A DNA stretch of 64,000 bases from Singulisphaera sp. GP187 (GCA_945869475.1 CAMBOV010000003.1:1-64000), one strand, 5' to 3'. Positions 9,166 to 18,867 are shown, counted from the first letter of the stretch. Numbers and translations are program-made. The notes: a model not told the origin generated them from the letters alone.

Positions 9166-11217
9166 ATGCGAGTGAATCAATCCATCCTTGGACGGCTCTC
9201 TGGGGGAATCCTCGCCCTCGCTGTGAGCTGCTCGACCTTCGCGCAAGACACATCCACTGCGCGCCTCTGGAGCGACCTCATTCTCGAGTCGATTCGAAAA
9301 GACTTTCCGCGCCCGAGCGTGCACGCACGAAATCTCTACCACACCAGCGCAGCAATGTGGGATGGATGGGCGACCTACGAACCCAGCGCAACACTTCTCT
9401 TTGGCAGTCAACATCACACGGCGACCGACGTCGCCGCGGCTCGGCGCGAAACGATCAGTTTCGCTGTGATGCGCGTCATCCTGAACCGTTTCGCAATCAG
9501 CCCTGGCTACGCGACGATGCTTCCGCGATATCGCGCACTGATGACATCGCTTGGACTCAACCCCGATGACACGAGCGTTGTTGGCGACTCTCCCGCCGCG
9601 ATCGGCAACCGAATCGCGCAGGCGATCATCGCGGCAGGAATGATCGATGGATCGAATCAGGTTGCCAACCACGCGAACCAGTATTACGCGTCGGTGAATC
9701 TTCCGCTGATCGTCGCGCTCGGAGGCAATCCAAACGTCGTCGATGTGCGTCGCTATCAATCGCTCGCCCTCGCGCACTATGTCGATCAGAATGGCAATCC
9801 CGTTCCAACTGGATTTCCCCCCTTTCTCACCGCTGAATGGGGCAACGTCGCTCCCTTCGCGATGACCTCAGCCGATCGAACAAACTTTGTGCGCGATGGT
9901 CGCATCTGGCCGGTCTATCACGATCCAGGCGCCCCTCCTGAACCTGATGCGGCAGATCAACGGTGGCGCTCGGGTCATGAGATGGTCGTCGTCTGGTCGA
10001 GTCACCTTGATCCAAGCGATGGCGTGCTCTGGGAGTGTTCGCCCGCGAGCATGGGAAACATCACCGCGCCGAGTGACTCAAACTACGCCTCGTACTACCG
10101 ATTTCTGCAGGGCGGCGATGCGGGCACCGGTTACACGGTGAATCCAGTCACTGGACAGCCCTACGCGCCGCAGTCCATTGCGCGCGGCGATTACACGCGA
10201 GTTCTCGCAGAATTCTGGGCGGATGGACCATCGTCGGAGACGCCACCAGGCCATTGGTTTTCGATTCTTAACCATGTGAGAGATGATCCATTGTCGACTC
10301 GCCGCCTTGGAGGCACAGGCCCAGAACTCGACGCACTCGAGTACGACGTGAAGGCCTACCTCGCACTGGGCGCAGCGATGCACGACACGGCGATCAGCGT
10401 CTGGGGAGCGAAGGGTTGGTATGACACCTCGCGTCCGATCGCTGCGATCCGGTCGATGTGCGCGAAGGGGCAGTGTTCAGACCAGGCGCAACCGAGTTAC
10501 AACGCAGAGGGCATCCACCTCATCGCGAATCAGATCGAACTCATCTCGACTGCAACGACTGCTCCTGGCGAGCGTCACGAATTGCTCGAGGGCAACGAAG
10601 GAAAAATTGCAGTGCGAGGGTGGCGTGGAGCGCACACGCTGAGTGATCCGCAAACACAAACTGCTGGAGTCGGATGGATTCTCGGTCGCGAGTGGTGGCC
10701 CTATCAACGACCGACCTTCGTCACGCCTCCCTTCGGTGGCTACACATCTGGACACAGCGCGTACAGCCGCGCCGCCGCGCACGTGCTCGAACTGCTCACG
10801 GGCAGCAAATACTTTCCAGGCGGTCTTGGCGAATTCACGGCAACGCAGAATCAATTCCTCGTCTTCGAGGATGGCCCATCGACCGACGTCACACTGCAAT
10901 TCGCGAGTTACTACGACGCGGCAGATCAGAGTGCTCTCAGCCGCATCTGGGGGGGAATTCATCCACCGTTTGACGACATTCCATCGCGCGTGATCGGCGA
11001 CAAGGCCGGCATCGCGGCGTTCGCACACGCACAACAACTGTGGGGACTCGCCTCGTGCCCCGCTGACATCAATGGTGACCGCATCGTCGATGGAATCGAT
11101 CTCGCCGTCACGCTCAGTCAATGGGGAGCGACAGGATCAGCCGACATCAACGGCGACGGCATCGTCGATGGTGCCGATCTTGGTGCGATTCTCAGTGGAT
11201 GGGGCAATTGCAACTGA
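9166..11217 (+). CDS. Vanadium-dependent haloperoxidase-like secreted protein with dockerin-like C-terminus
   Basis: The 683-residue product starts with a signal peptide (about residues 1-26, ending in STFAQD). The body resembles the vanadium haloperoxidase / acid phosphatase superfamily: GGYTSGHSAYSRAA supplies the Ser-Gly-His vanadate or phosphate contact, and RIWGGIHPPFDD supplies the second Arg/His site. The last 55 residues are two dockerin-like calcium repeats, each with a DINGD core followed by a D-L helix and a WG ending. I prefer ATG 9166 because the signal peptide then starts at residue 1; an open frame from 9115 adds 17 residues. The cofactor and activity are inferred from the family. 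The dockerin pair recurs in two other proteins here. Confidence 0.82.
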   Translation: MRVNQSILGRLSGGILALAVSCSTFAQDTSTARLWSDLILESIRKDFPRPSVHARNLYHTSAAMWDGWATYEPSATLLFGSQHHTATDVAAARRETISFAVMRVILNRFAISPGYATMLPRYRALMTSLGLNPDDTSVVGDSPAAIGNRIAQAIIAAGMIDGSNQVANHANQYYASVNLPLIVALGGNPNVVDVRRYQSLALAHYVDQNGNPVPTGFPPFLTAEWGNVAPFAMTSADRTNFVRDGRIWPVYHDPGAPPEPDAADQRWRSGHEMVVVWSSHLDPSDGVLWECSPASMGNITAPSDSNYASYYRFLQGGDAGTGYTVNPVTGQPYAPQSIARGDYTRVLAEFWADGPSSETPPGHWFSILNHVRDDPLSTRRLGGTGPELDALEYDVKAYLALGAAMHDTAISVWGAKGWYDTSRPIAAIRSMCAKGQCSDQAQPSYNAEGIHLIANQIELISTATTAPGERHELLEGNEGKIAVRGWRGAHTLSDPQTQTAGVGWILGREWWPYQRPTFVTPPFGGYTSGHSAYSRAAAHVLELLTGSKYFPGGLGEFTATQNQFLVFEDGPSTDVTLQFASYYDAADQSALSRIWGGIHPPFDDIPSRVIGDKAGIAAFAHAQQLWGLASCPADINGDRIVDGIDLAVTLSQWGATGSADINGDGIVDGADLGAILSGWGNCN

Positions 11218-11251
11218 TCGACTGCTTCGCGGGTTGAGCGTGGTCTGATTC

Positions 11252-11280
11252 TTGACTATCTCAGACGGATAGGCGACACT
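11252..11280 (+). promoter_or_regulatory. Candidate promoter for the RND efflux operon
   Basis: TTGACT (11252-11257) is followed after 17 nt by GACACT (11275-11280), and the lipoprotein ATG begins 8 nt later. There is no Shine-Dalgarno site in that gap, so a leaderless or nearly leaderless transcript is likely. The -10 match is modest. Confidence 0.4.
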
Positions 11281-11288
11281 CCCCGCCC

Positions 11289-11900
11289 ATGAAATCACAC
11301 GCAATTCTCGTCGGGGTGCTCGTGAGCGCATTCTCAATCACCGGATGCAACAGCCATGAAATGAAGACCGCTCCGGTGGGTTTTCTCTCGCAGCCGGAGC
11401 TCATGAAGAAGGGCAGCGGCGAGACGTGGACCTACACGGCACCGAACATTAACTGGTCGTCGTACACAGGGGTGTACGTTGCCCCAGTTGCAATCTCGGC
11501 GGGTGCAATGGACGGTGAAGTCTCGGAGAACGCCGATGATCTGCCTGGACTTGCGACGACCTTTCAGAATGCGCTGATCACTGCGCTGACCGCCCAGTAT
11601 TCAGCAGCGCCGGCGGCTGCGCCAAACGTGCTCGTGATTCGTGCGCAAATCACCAAGGCCCAGCCCAACAAACCGGCTCGCAACATCCTTCCGCAAACAC
11701 AGATTGGCGGAACGGGCTACGGATTCGGTGAGGTCGCGATCGAGGTCGTTGACGGCGGCACCAAGACGGTGCTCTATGAGTTTGCCGGGGTTCAAAACAC
11801 CTCGCGATTCTCGAGCGAAAAGATGAGCACGTGGGGAAGCCTCGAGAAGAGTTTTACGACATGGTCGACTGAGCTCGCCAAGGTCTGCGGCGTCAAGTGA
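11289..11900 (+). CDS. DUF3313-like lipoprotein of the efflux operon
   Basis: The 203-residue protein has a lipoprotein signal (lipobox SITGC, Cys about residue 20) and a body resembling DUF3313 lipoproteins: a predicted beta-rich domain with VYVAPVAI and a C-terminal stretch with a conserved-looking WS/LAKV end. It is the first gene of a four-gene cluster with an outer-membrane factor, a periplasmic adaptor and an RND pump, overlapping the next gene by 4 bp. A periplasmic accessory role in the efflux complex is inferred from context only. Confidence 0.7.
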   Translation: MKSHAILVGVLVSAFSITGCNSHEMKTAPVGFLSQPELMKKGSGETWTYTAPNINWSSYTGVYVAPVAISAGAMDGEVSENADDLPGLATTFQNALITALTAQYSAAPAAAPNVLVIRAQITKAQPNKPARNILPQTQIGGTGYGFGEVAIEVVDGGTKTVLYEFAGVQNTSRFSSEKMSTWGSLEKSFTTWSTELAKVCGVK

Positions 11901-13375
11901 CCCTCGGAAGTCGGGCCATCCCAATGATCGCAAGCGCAACCCTCGGTGCGCTCTGCTGCCTCATCAGCTGCAAGGTTGGTCCTAATTACGAGAAGCCCGA
12001 AGTCGTTCCAACGCAGACGTGGACAGAAAGTTCGACCACCGCTGTGACGCCAACTGAGCCAGAGCTCAATGAGTGGTGGAAGCGGTTCAACGATCCTGTC
12101 CTCGATCAGCTTGTCGAAGAGGCTCAGAAGTCGAACCTGACGCTCGAACAAGCGCTCGCCAACGTGCGCGTGGCGTTCGCTGCGCTTGGAGTCTCTGAGA
12201 GCGAGTATTGGCCCTCGATCAGCACGGCGCTTCTCTACCAGCGCAACAAGACCAACGAAGCGCAGCTTGCCGCCGCTGGAGTTGTGACCGAGCCCTGGAG
12301 CATGTGGGCTGGTGGAGCGGCGATGGCGAGTTGGGAGATCGATCTGTGGGGTCGTGTTGCTCGCACGGTCGAATCGTCGAAGGCATCGCTGCAGTCAGAG
12401 GTCGAAGACCTTCGCGATGCGCTCATTTCAATTCGTTCGCAGGTCGGCATGACCTATATGCAGGTACGCACCACACAGTTACAGATCACCATCGCGAAAT
12501 CAGGCGCAGACAACCTTCGTCAGACCCTCGACTTGACCATGCAAAAGTTTCGCGCTGGAACCAACACACTGCTCGACGTCGGTCAATCGCAGACCGATCT
12601 CGATATGCAACTCGCGACGATCCCAACACTCGAAGCGAATCTCGCAGCATCGATCTTTTCGCTCGCTCAACTCTGCGGAACCACTCCCGCTCCGATGCTC
12701 GAACTCTTGGGCAAGGTTGCTCCGATTCCCACGGGACCGCTCACGGTCGGCGTTGGAATTCCAGCGGACTTGCTGCGCCGACGAACGGACGTGCGTAGTA
12801 GCGAACGACTCGCTGCCGCAGCCGTTGCGACGATCGGCGCCACCGAAGCGCTCAATCTTCCAGTCTTTGCTCTCTCGGGCAATTTTTATCTCGCGGCGAC
12901 CCAATTTTCTGGACTCGGCACGTGGAGCAACAATGCATACGCCTTCGGACCGACTGTCTCATGGTTGATCTTTCAGGGTGGGTATGTCGAGTCGTTGATC
13001 GCGCAGAGCAAGGGCCAAGCGCAGGCCGCCATCGCCCACTATCGCAACACGGTGCTCTCTGCGATCCAAGATGTTGAGACGTGTATCAGTGCTCTCACGC
13101 AATCACAAGAAACAACTCGTCGCTACCAGACTGCCGTCGACAGCGCACAGGCGACGGCCGACCTCGCCGTATTGCAATTCCAGGCGGGCACGATCGACCT
13201 CGAAAAAATGCTGTCGATCCAGAACTTGTTGCTTGATGCACAGAACGCACTCGCGCAGAGTCAGGGATACATGGCGCAAAACATTGTCAATCTCTACCGA
13301 GCGCTCGGCGGCGGATGGGAAAACGGATCAGTGGATACCGCGGCTGACGATGCAGCGAAAGGCAAAGAATCATGA
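11897..13375 (+). CDS. RND efflux outer-membrane lipoprotein (OprM/NodT family)
   Basis: The 492-residue protein is a TolC-like channel. It has a lipoprotein-type N-terminus (cysteine in LISCKVGPNYEKPE, the usual OprM start), then WWKRFNDPVLDQLV and two outer-membrane-efflux-protein repeats rich in long helices, with the typical LRRRTDVRSSERLAAA stretch in the middle. GTG 11897 overlaps the preceding stop; ATG 11924 would shorten it by nine residues. It would form the outer-membrane duct for the adaptor and pump encoded next. Confidence 0.9.
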   Translation: MTLGSRAIPMIASATLGALCCLISCKVGPNYEKPEVVPTQTWTESSTTAVTPTEPELNEWWKRFNDPVLDQLVEEAQKSNLTLEQALANVRVAFAALGVSESEYWPSISTALLYQRNKTNEAQLAAAGVVTEPWSMWAGGAAMASWEIDLWGRVARTVESSKASLQSEVEDLRDALISIRSQVGMTYMQVRTTQLQITIAKSGADNLRQTLDLTMQKFRAGTNTLLDVGQSQTDLDMQLATIPTLEANLAASIFSLAQLCGTTPAPMLELLGKVAPIPTGPLTVGVGIPADLLRRRTDVRSSERLAAAAVATIGATEALNLPVFALSGNFYLAATQFSGLGTWSNNAYAFGPTVSWLIFQGGYVESLIAQSKGQAQAAIAHYRNTVLSAIQDVETCISALTQSQETTRRYQTAVDSAQATADLAVLQFQAGTIDLEKMLSIQNLLLDAQNALAQSQGYMAQNIVNLYRALGGGWENGSVDTAADDAAKGKES

Positions 13376-14499
13376 TGAGACGCACTCGAATTGTTACCAC
13401 CATCGCACTCGCGTCGTTGGCGCTCAGCGCCTGTGCGAAGCCACCAACGCTCCCAACTCGGCCCAGCGAGATCACAGTCACGACTGCAGTCGTCGTGTCG
13501 CAAACGATTCCCAAGAGCGTCCGTTATCCAGGACTCACAGCCTCGGTGCGATCGATCCCGATCGATGCGCGTGTCGAAGGATTTCTACTCAAGCAAGAGG
13601 TTGCCGATGGATCGATGACCACCCCGGGACAGGTGATCTACCGGATCGATCCGCGCCAATACGAAGCATCGCTTGCACAAGAGGTGGGAACCCTTGCGCA
13701 GGCCATCGCCGAGCGTAACTACGCGAAGAAAGAAATGGAACGCAACGCGCCACTCGTGAGTGCGAATGCGATCAGTCAGCAGTCGTTCGATCAGCTTGTT
13801 GCGAACTACGAGTCGGATGAAGCGCAGGTACTCGCGCAGCAGGCCGATGTGCTCCTTGCACAATTGAATCTCTCCTATTGCACGATGGCGAGTCCATTTC
13901 CTGCGCTTATGGGAGCGAGTCAAGCTTTCGAAGGAGCGGTCGTCGGACCAGGTATGGATCGCACGCTCAACACGCTCGTGCAACTCGACCCGATGTGGGC
14001 GCAGTTCAGTCCATCGGCGACAGATTGGCCAGCGTTCGCGGCTCTGATGGAAAAGGGTCCGCTCGCTGCGCAAATCACCTACGGCGGCGATCTCGCGATC
14101 AAAGCAGCGGGTCACGTGATCTTCACTAACAACACCGTCTCAACCTCGACATCGACATTGATGATGCGCGTCGAGTTCGAGAATCCAAAGTCGATTTTTC
14201 GCCCTGGCACCTACGTCGATGTCGAAATCATCCTCGGCGACGATCCAAATGTCTTGGTGATTCCGCAAGAGTCTGTCTTCGCTCGTGAAGCAGACTTGTT
14301 TGTCTGGAAGGTCATGCCCGATCAAACCGTTCAAAGTGTGAAGATCGACCCGATGCGCAAGGTGGGCACCCTGATCGCACTCAGAAGTGGACCCGCCTTG
14401 GGCGACCGCATCGTCGTTGACGGTATCCAGAAATTGCATGCTGGGTCGAAGATCATTGATTCAACGACCGCTGTCACGCCACCCACGCCCACAAAGTAA
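13372..14499 (+). CDS. RND efflux periplasmic adaptor lipoprotein (AcrA/MexA family)
   Basis: The 375-residue membrane-fusion protein has a lipobox (LSACAK, Cys about residue 21), the barrel-sandwich-hybrid halves around VEGFLLKQEVADGS and the second lipoyl segment, and a long alpha-hairpin between them. Beta-barrel and membrane-proximal parts follow (FRPGTYVDVEI, VLVIPQESVF). Its ATG overlaps the stop of the channel gene by 4 bp, and the pump gene starts 9 bp downstream. One oddity is PFPALMGASQ where many relatives have a PFxG segment. Confidence 0.9.
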   Translation: MMRRTRIVTTIALASLALSACAKPPTLPTRPSEITVTTAVVVSQTIPKSVRYPGLTASVRSIPIDARVEGFLLKQEVADGSMTTPGQVIYRIDPRQYEASLAQEVGTLAQAIAERNYAKKEMERNAPLVSANAISQQSFDQLVANYESDEAQVLAQQADVLLAQLNLSYCTMASPFPALMGASQAFEGAVVGPGMDRTLNTLVQLDPMWAQFSPSATDWPAFAALMEKGPLAAQITYGGDLAIKAAGHVIFTNNTVSTSTSTLMMRVEFENPKSIFRPGTYVDVEIILGDDPNVLVIPQESVFAREADLFVWKVMPDQTVQSVKIDPMRKVGTLIALRSGPALGDRIVVDGIQKLHAGSKIIDSTTAVTPPTPTK

Positions 14500-14508
14500 G
14501 ACCAACAC

Positions 14509-17500
14509 ATGGTTCGATTTTTTATCCATCGTCCAATCTTCGCAAGTGTGATCGCGATCATCACCGCGCTCGCAGGAGCGATCGCGATGGTGGTGCTGCC
14601 CATCGCGCAGTTTCCAAACATCGTGCCGCCAACCGTGCAAGTCTCGTCGACCTACAACGGCGCTGACGCTGTCACAGTCGCGAACTCCGTGACGATGCCT
14701 CTCGAGGCGCAGATCAACGGTGCCGAGGGGATGATCTACATGTCCTCGAACAGCACCAGCACCGGTGCGAGTGTGATCACCGTGACCTTTGAAGTCGGCT
14801 ACGACCTCGACATCGGTGCGGTCGATGTGCTCAATAGAACGCAAACGGCGATGGCGCAGTTGCCACAACAGGTGCAGCAACTCGGTGTGTCGATCACAAA
14901 ACAATCGACCAACCTGACTGTGGTGGTCTCATTGCTCTCTCCAGACGGAACCTACGACAGCAAGTTTCTCTCGAACTACGCCAACATCGTTGTGGAGCCG
15001 ATTCTCTCGCGCGTCGAGGGCGTCGGCAGCATCAACATCTTTGGACTCCTCGAGTACTCGATGCGAGTCTGGCTCGACCCCGACCGGATGAGCGCGATGG
15101 GGATCTCCCCAGATGAGGTGACGCAGGCGATCCAAACTCAGAATCAACAGGCAGCCATCGGATCGATCGGCGCGGCTCCGACCGTCGGTCCGACCGCATT
15201 CAACATCACGCTGACGACACAAGGAAGACTCTCGAGTGCAGAAGAGTTCGGCGACATCGTCGTCCGGACGGGTGACAACGGCGCGGTCGTGCGAATCAAG
15301 GACATTGGCCGAACCGAACTCGGAGCATTTCAATACGGCTCAACGTCGACGATGAACGGCCTCAGCACCGGAACCATTGGCGTCTACCAGTTGCCCAGCG
15401 CAAACGCCTTCGGTGTTGTCGAAGCCGTCAAGGCGCAGATGGAGCGACTGCAGCCGATGTTCCCGCCAGGCGTGACCTGGCAGGTCACTTACGACAGCAC
15501 TGCCTTCGTCTCTGCATCGATCGATGACCTTGTAACGACGCTCGTCGAAGCTGGGCTTCTCGTACTCGCAGTGATCTTCATCTTCTTGCAAAGTTGGCGC
15601 GCGACACTCATCCCGATGATCGCCATCCCCGTCTCGATCGTCGGCACGTTCGCGATCATGCTGGCTTTCGGATTCACGATCAATACGCTCACGCTGCTTG
15701 GACTCGTGCTCGCGATCGGACTTGTCGTCGACGACTCGATCATCGTCGTCGAGAACGTCTATCGGCAACTCGAAATGGGCGCTCCCGATGGCAAGACCGC
15801 CGCCGAGCGAGCGATGAAAGAAGTGGCGGGACCGATCGTCGCGACGAGCTCGGTGCTGCTCGCTGTCTTCATTCCTGCGGCGCTCATGCCGGGCATCACT
15901 GGGCAGCTCTACAACCAGTTCGCGCTCACGATCGCATTCAGCATCGTCTTGAGCATGGTGAATTCGCTGACACTCTCGCCCGCACTCTGCGGCGTCTTTC
16001 TTCAGAAGCCGCACAAGACGACCTTCCGTCCGTATGTGATCTTCAATGACGTCTTCGAGACCTGCACCGGTCACTACTCGCGATTCGTCCGCTGGCTCTC
16101 GCACCGCTGGTACATCGTTCTGGCGACGTTTGTGGCGGGTGCTATTGGCGTCGTGGTGATGTTCGACCACACTCCCACGGCCTTCATCCCCAATGAGGAT
16201 CAGGGGTACTACTTTGTGGGATTCCAACTTCCACCTGGATCGAGCCTCGATCGAACCGAAGCGGTCAGCGCGAAGGTGCTCGAAATCGTCAAGTCTGACC
16301 CAGCTGTTGTCGATGTCATCCAGATCAACGGATTCAATTTCTTGACGTCCGTGGGCGAAGTGAACGCTGGATTCATCATCGTCACCCTGAAGCCCTGGGA
16401 CGAACGCGACGCTCGCACTGAGAACGCCCGCGCGATCATCTTTCGAGCCTTTCCAAAGCTCATCGCGATTCCCGAAGCCTCTGTCTTTCCGTTTGCACCA
16501 CCACCGATCCCAGGACTCGGTGCTGTTGGCGGATGGCAGTTGCAACTCGAAGATCTCAACGGTCTGGGATTCACGGCGCTCGCAGAAGCCGCGAATGATT
16601 TCATGGCTGCACTTGCCAAGCGCCCAGAAGTCGTGAATCTCTCAACGCCATTCCAGAGTCAGGTGCCGATCCTTCGCCTCAAGATCGATCGGGCAAAGGC
16701 GATGAGTTACGGCCTTTCGATGACCGATGTCTTCAACACGCTTGGCCAGACGATCGGCCAGACGTTCGTCAACAACTTCAACGAGTTCAATCAGGTCTAC
16801 AACGTCATGATCCAAGCTGGCGCCGAGGATCGAATGGACATCGCCTCTATCTTTCGCCTGTACGTTCGCAATGCAACGGGTGAGATGGTTCCACTCACTG
16901 CGTTCACGACCTATGCGTTCGAGGTCGGCACGGACAATGCGACCCGTTTCAACATGTACAACACCGTTCAGATCAATGGATCGACCGGCCCTGGGTATGG
17001 GTCGGGCGAATCGATCGCAGCGGTCGCAGAAGTGGCGGCGGCGGTTCTCCCAAATGGAATCACGTACGAATGGACCGGCGTCACCTACCAGCAGATTGAA
17101 GCTGGAACCTACGCACCGATCATCTTCGCACTCGCATTGATCGCGGTCTTCTTGCTGCTCGCGGCGCTCTATGAGAGTTGGCTCTTGCCGCTCAATGTGT
17201 TGCTTGCGGTGACCTTCGCCGTGCTAGGCGCGTTGCTCTTTCTGAAGATGCGAGCGAAGCCCCTCGATGTCTATGGGCAAATCGGGCTCGTCATGCTCGT
17301 TGGACTCGCGGCCAAAAACGCCATTCTCATCGTCGAGTTTGCGAAGATGCGCCACGACAGCGGCGAAGGCATCATCGACGCTGCGGTGAACGCTTCGCAT
17401 CAACGATTGCGACCGATCATGATGACCGCCATCGCGTTCATGCTCGGTGTCGTTCCGCTCACCATTGCGATCGGTGCCGGCGCGCAGAGTCGTCAGTCGA

Positions 17501-17637
17501 TCGGCACAACCGTGCTCGGCGGGATGATCGGCTCAAGCACGATGGATCAGCTCGTCGTGCCAGTCTTCTTTGTGATGATCATGAGCATGCGCGCAGGGGT
17601 CACGCAGTGGTGGAGCAAGGGCAAGAAGCCCGCCTAA
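14509..17637 (+). CDS. RND multidrug efflux pump (AcrB/HAE1 family)
   Basis: The 1042-residue inner-membrane transporter matches the usual AcrB length. It has the N-terminal FIHRPIFASVIAI segment, twelve expected membrane spans in two halves, and large periplasmic loops. The proton-relay acidic pair is visible in GLVVDDSIIVVENV of the fourth span, and the second half has GLAAKNAILIVEFAK. It would take up substrates from periplasm or membrane and drive them through the channel by proton antiport. The gene ends in a 4-nt stop-stop overlap (CTAA) with the converging kdsC gene. Confidence 0.95.
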   Translation: MVRFFIHRPIFASVIAIITALAGAIAMVVLPIAQFPNIVPPTVQVSSTYNGADAVTVANSVTMPLEAQINGAEGMIYMSSNSTSTGASVITVTFEVGYDLDIGAVDVLNRTQTAMAQLPQQVQQLGVSITKQSTNLTVVVSLLSPDGTYDSKFLSNYANIVVEPILSRVEGVGSINIFGLLEYSMRVWLDPDRMSAMGISPDEVTQAIQTQNQQAAIGSIGAAPTVGPTAFNITLTTQGRLSSAEEFGDIVVRTGDNGAVVRIKDIGRTELGAFQYGSTSTMNGLSTGTIGVYQLPSANAFGVVEAVKAQMERLQPMFPPGVTWQVTYDSTAFVSASIDDLVTTLVEAGLLVLAVIFIFLQSWRATLIPMIAIPVSIVGTFAIMLAFGFTINTLTLLGLVLAIGLVVDDSIIVVENVYRQLEMGAPDGKTAAERAMKEVAGPIVATSSVLLAVFIPAALMPGITGQLYNQFALTIAFSIVLSMVNSLTLSPALCGVFLQKPHKTTFRPYVIFNDVFETCTGHYSRFVRWLSHRWYIVLATFVAGAIGVVVMFDHTPTAFIPNEDQGYYFVGFQLPPGSSLDRTEAVSAKVLEIVKSDPAVVDVIQINGFNFLTSVGEVNAGFIIVTLKPWDERDARTENARAIIFRAFPKLIAIPEASVFPFAPPPIPGLGAVGGWQLQLEDLNGLGFTALAEAANDFMAALAKRPEVVNLSTPFQSQVPILRLKIDRAKAMSYGLSMTDVFNTLGQTIGQTFVNNFNEFNQVYNVMIQAGAEDRMDIASIFRLYVRNATGEMVPLTAFTTYAFEVGTDNATRFNMYNTVQINGSTGPGYGSGESIAAVAEVAAAVLPNGITYEWTGVTYQQIEAGTYAPIIFALALIAVFLLLAALYESWLLPLNVLLAVTFAVLGALLFLKMRAKPLDVYGQIGLVMLVGLAAKNAILIVEFAKMRHDSGEGIIDAAVNASHQRLRPIMMTAIAFMLGVVPLTIAIGAGAQSRQSIGTTVLGGMIGSSTMDQLVVPVFFVMIMSMRAGVTQWWSKGKKPA

Positions 17638-18146
17638 GCGATCAGTGCATCCCATTTTTTCTGAGCGCGCAAGATCTCTTCGACAACCTCTCGAAGAGCC
17701 CCATGACCTCCAGGTGCAGTGGTGACTCCGTGGGCGGCAGCCCGCACTTCCGGCGCGGCGTCTGCGACTGCCACTGCGATGACGCCACTGCGCATCACGG
17801 CGAGATCTGGAATGTCATCTCCGACGAAGACGCACTGACCGCGCGAAATGTTCCATCCTGCAAGAATGCGATCAAGCGCGGCAACTTTGTCGCTCGCCCC
17901 CTGCTCGACTGCCGTGATCGAAAGTTCGCGCATCCGGTGGGTGAGCGCAAGTCCGCGCCGTCCAGTGACAACGCCAGTCCGTCCGCCAGCCTTGTGCCAG
18001 AGTGCGATTCCAAAGCCATCGCGCACGTCGTAGCGCTTGCTCTCCTCGCCTGAGTCATTGATGAAAATGCCACCATCGGTGAGTGTTCCATCGATGTCCA
18101 TCACGATCGCACGCACCGCAGACCAGTCTGGCTCGCTCGTCATCAT
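17634..18146 (-). CDS. kdsC: 3-deoxy-D-manno-octulosonate-8-phosphate phosphatase (KdsC)
   Basis: The 170-residue HAD-family phosphatase is of KdsC size and has no cap domain. Motif I is MDIDGTLTDGG (nucleophile Asp17, general acid Asp19), motif II is VVTGR, and GDDIPDLAVM is the metal-binding motif IV. RYDVRDGFGI is typical of KdsC. It releases phosphate from KDO-8-phosphate, the last step to free KDO for the lipopolysaccharide core. ATG 18146 and ATG 18143 are both possible; a TACGAT box 6 nt before the second favours 18143. The presence of KDO synthesis agrees with the lipid A modification operon further along. Confidence 0.88.
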   Translation of the reverse strand: MMTSEPDWSAVRAIVMDIDGTLTDGGIFINDSGEESKRYDVRDGFGIALWHKAGGRTGVVTGRRGLALTHRMRELSITAVEQGASDKVAALDRILAGWNISRGQCVFVGDDIPDLAVMRSGVIAVAVADAAPEVRAAAHGVTTAPGGHGALREVVEEILRAQKKWDALIA

Positions 18147-18149
18147 TCG

Positions 18150-18155
18150 ATCGTA
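18150..18155 (-). promoter_or_regulatory. Candidate -10 box of kdsC
   Basis: TACGAT on the minus strand lies 6 nt before ATG 18143, with no Shine-Dalgarno site between them. TTGAAA hexamers from the neighbouring tandem repeat lie upstream, the nearest about 20 nt away. Confidence 0.3.
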
Positions 18156-18176
18156 CTGCGACTGGGCCGCTGCGAT

Positions 18177-18232
18177 TTCAACTCATCCTTTTCAACGCAT
18201 CCCTTTCAACTCGCCCCTTTCAATTCATCCCA
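18177..18232. repeat. Four imperfect 14-bp tandem repeats before kdsC
   Basis: Four units of 14 bp with the pattern TTCAAYKCRYCCYT run from 18177 to 18232, covering the stop codon of the pyroglutamyl peptidase gene. Read on the minus strand, each of the first three junctions contains TTGAAA, so phased -35-like hexamers lie upstream of kdsC. Confidence 0.6.
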
Positions 18233-18854
18233 GCGGCAGGATGAGTTCTCGCAGGCTCGAGCGCACGCCGAGCATGAGGTGTTCGAGTGAGATCGATGTC
18301 CCACCGCGCACGGCCGCTTGCTCGGGCAGTTGAGGCAGGTGAATGAATCCGCCGCGGCGAACGGTTGAGAAGTCGCCGATAGAACTCGCGTGCAGGAGGT
18401 CGTAGAAAATTTCGTTGCAGGTGAACGATCCTGCGCTCATCGAGAGCAGCGCAGGCACTCCCTCTCCCTCACATGCATCGCGCATCGCACGCGTGGGAAG
18501 CGTTGAAAAATACGCCGCAGGTCCACCCGCGACAACCGGCTCATCGCGGCACTGCCGCCCTGCGTTGTCGGCGATCCGCTCATCGCGCAGATTGACTGCG
18601 ACCCGCTCGAAAGCGATGTGCGTTGCCTTCGAAGCTTCTCCCAAGCAGACGACCGTATGGGGTTGGTGCGCCTCAATCGCCCGTCGCAACTCAGCCCGCG
18701 CGCTCGTCGGTCCATCGCCGCCGATCACTGGCAGGATCGCAGTCGTCAGCACACACCCGAGAAGTCCCTCGGCTGCGAACGCCGCGACAAGCGCACTGCT
18801 GGGATTGAACGAACTGCCGCCAAATGGCTCGAAGCCCGTAAGTAGGATCTGCAT
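18225..18854 (-). CDS. pcp: Pyroglutamyl peptidase I (pyrrolidone-carboxylate peptidase)
   Basis: The 209-residue cysteine peptidase removes N-terminal pyroglutamate from peptides. The family start LLTGFEPFGG is at residues 4-13. The catalytic triad can be placed as Glu84 (FERVAVN), Cys146 (SAGSFTCNEIFY) and His172 (GFIHLPQLPEQ). I start at ATG 18854 because the family's first strand begins there; the frame is open for another 118 codons upstream, but that part overlaps the divergent sigma-factor gene and is Arg-rich noise. The last codons lie in the tandem repeat before kdsC. Confidence 0.88.
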   Translation of the reverse strand: MQILLTGFEPFGGSSFNPSSALVAAFAAEGLLGCVLTTAILPVIGGDGPTSARAELRRAIEAHQPHTVVCLGEASKATHIAFERVAVNLRDERIADNAGRQCRDEPVVAGGPAAYFSTLPTRAMRDACEGEGVPALLSMSAGSFTCNEIFYDLLHASSIGDFSTVRRGGFIHLPQLPEQAAVRGGTSISLEHLMLGVRSSLRELILPLG

Positions 18855-18861
18855 CACACGA

Positions 18862-18867
18862 ACGGTA
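18862..18867 (-). promoter_or_regulatory. Candidate -10 box of pcp
   Basis: TACCGT on the minus strand lies 7 nt before the ATG at 18854, with no Shine-Dalgarno site. No convincing -35 was found. Confidence 0.3.

Noticed and set aside
15340-16545. Minus-strand frame of 401 codons
   Set aside because: It is a shadow of the RND pump gene; its product is Arg/Asp/His-rich low-complexity sequence without motifs.
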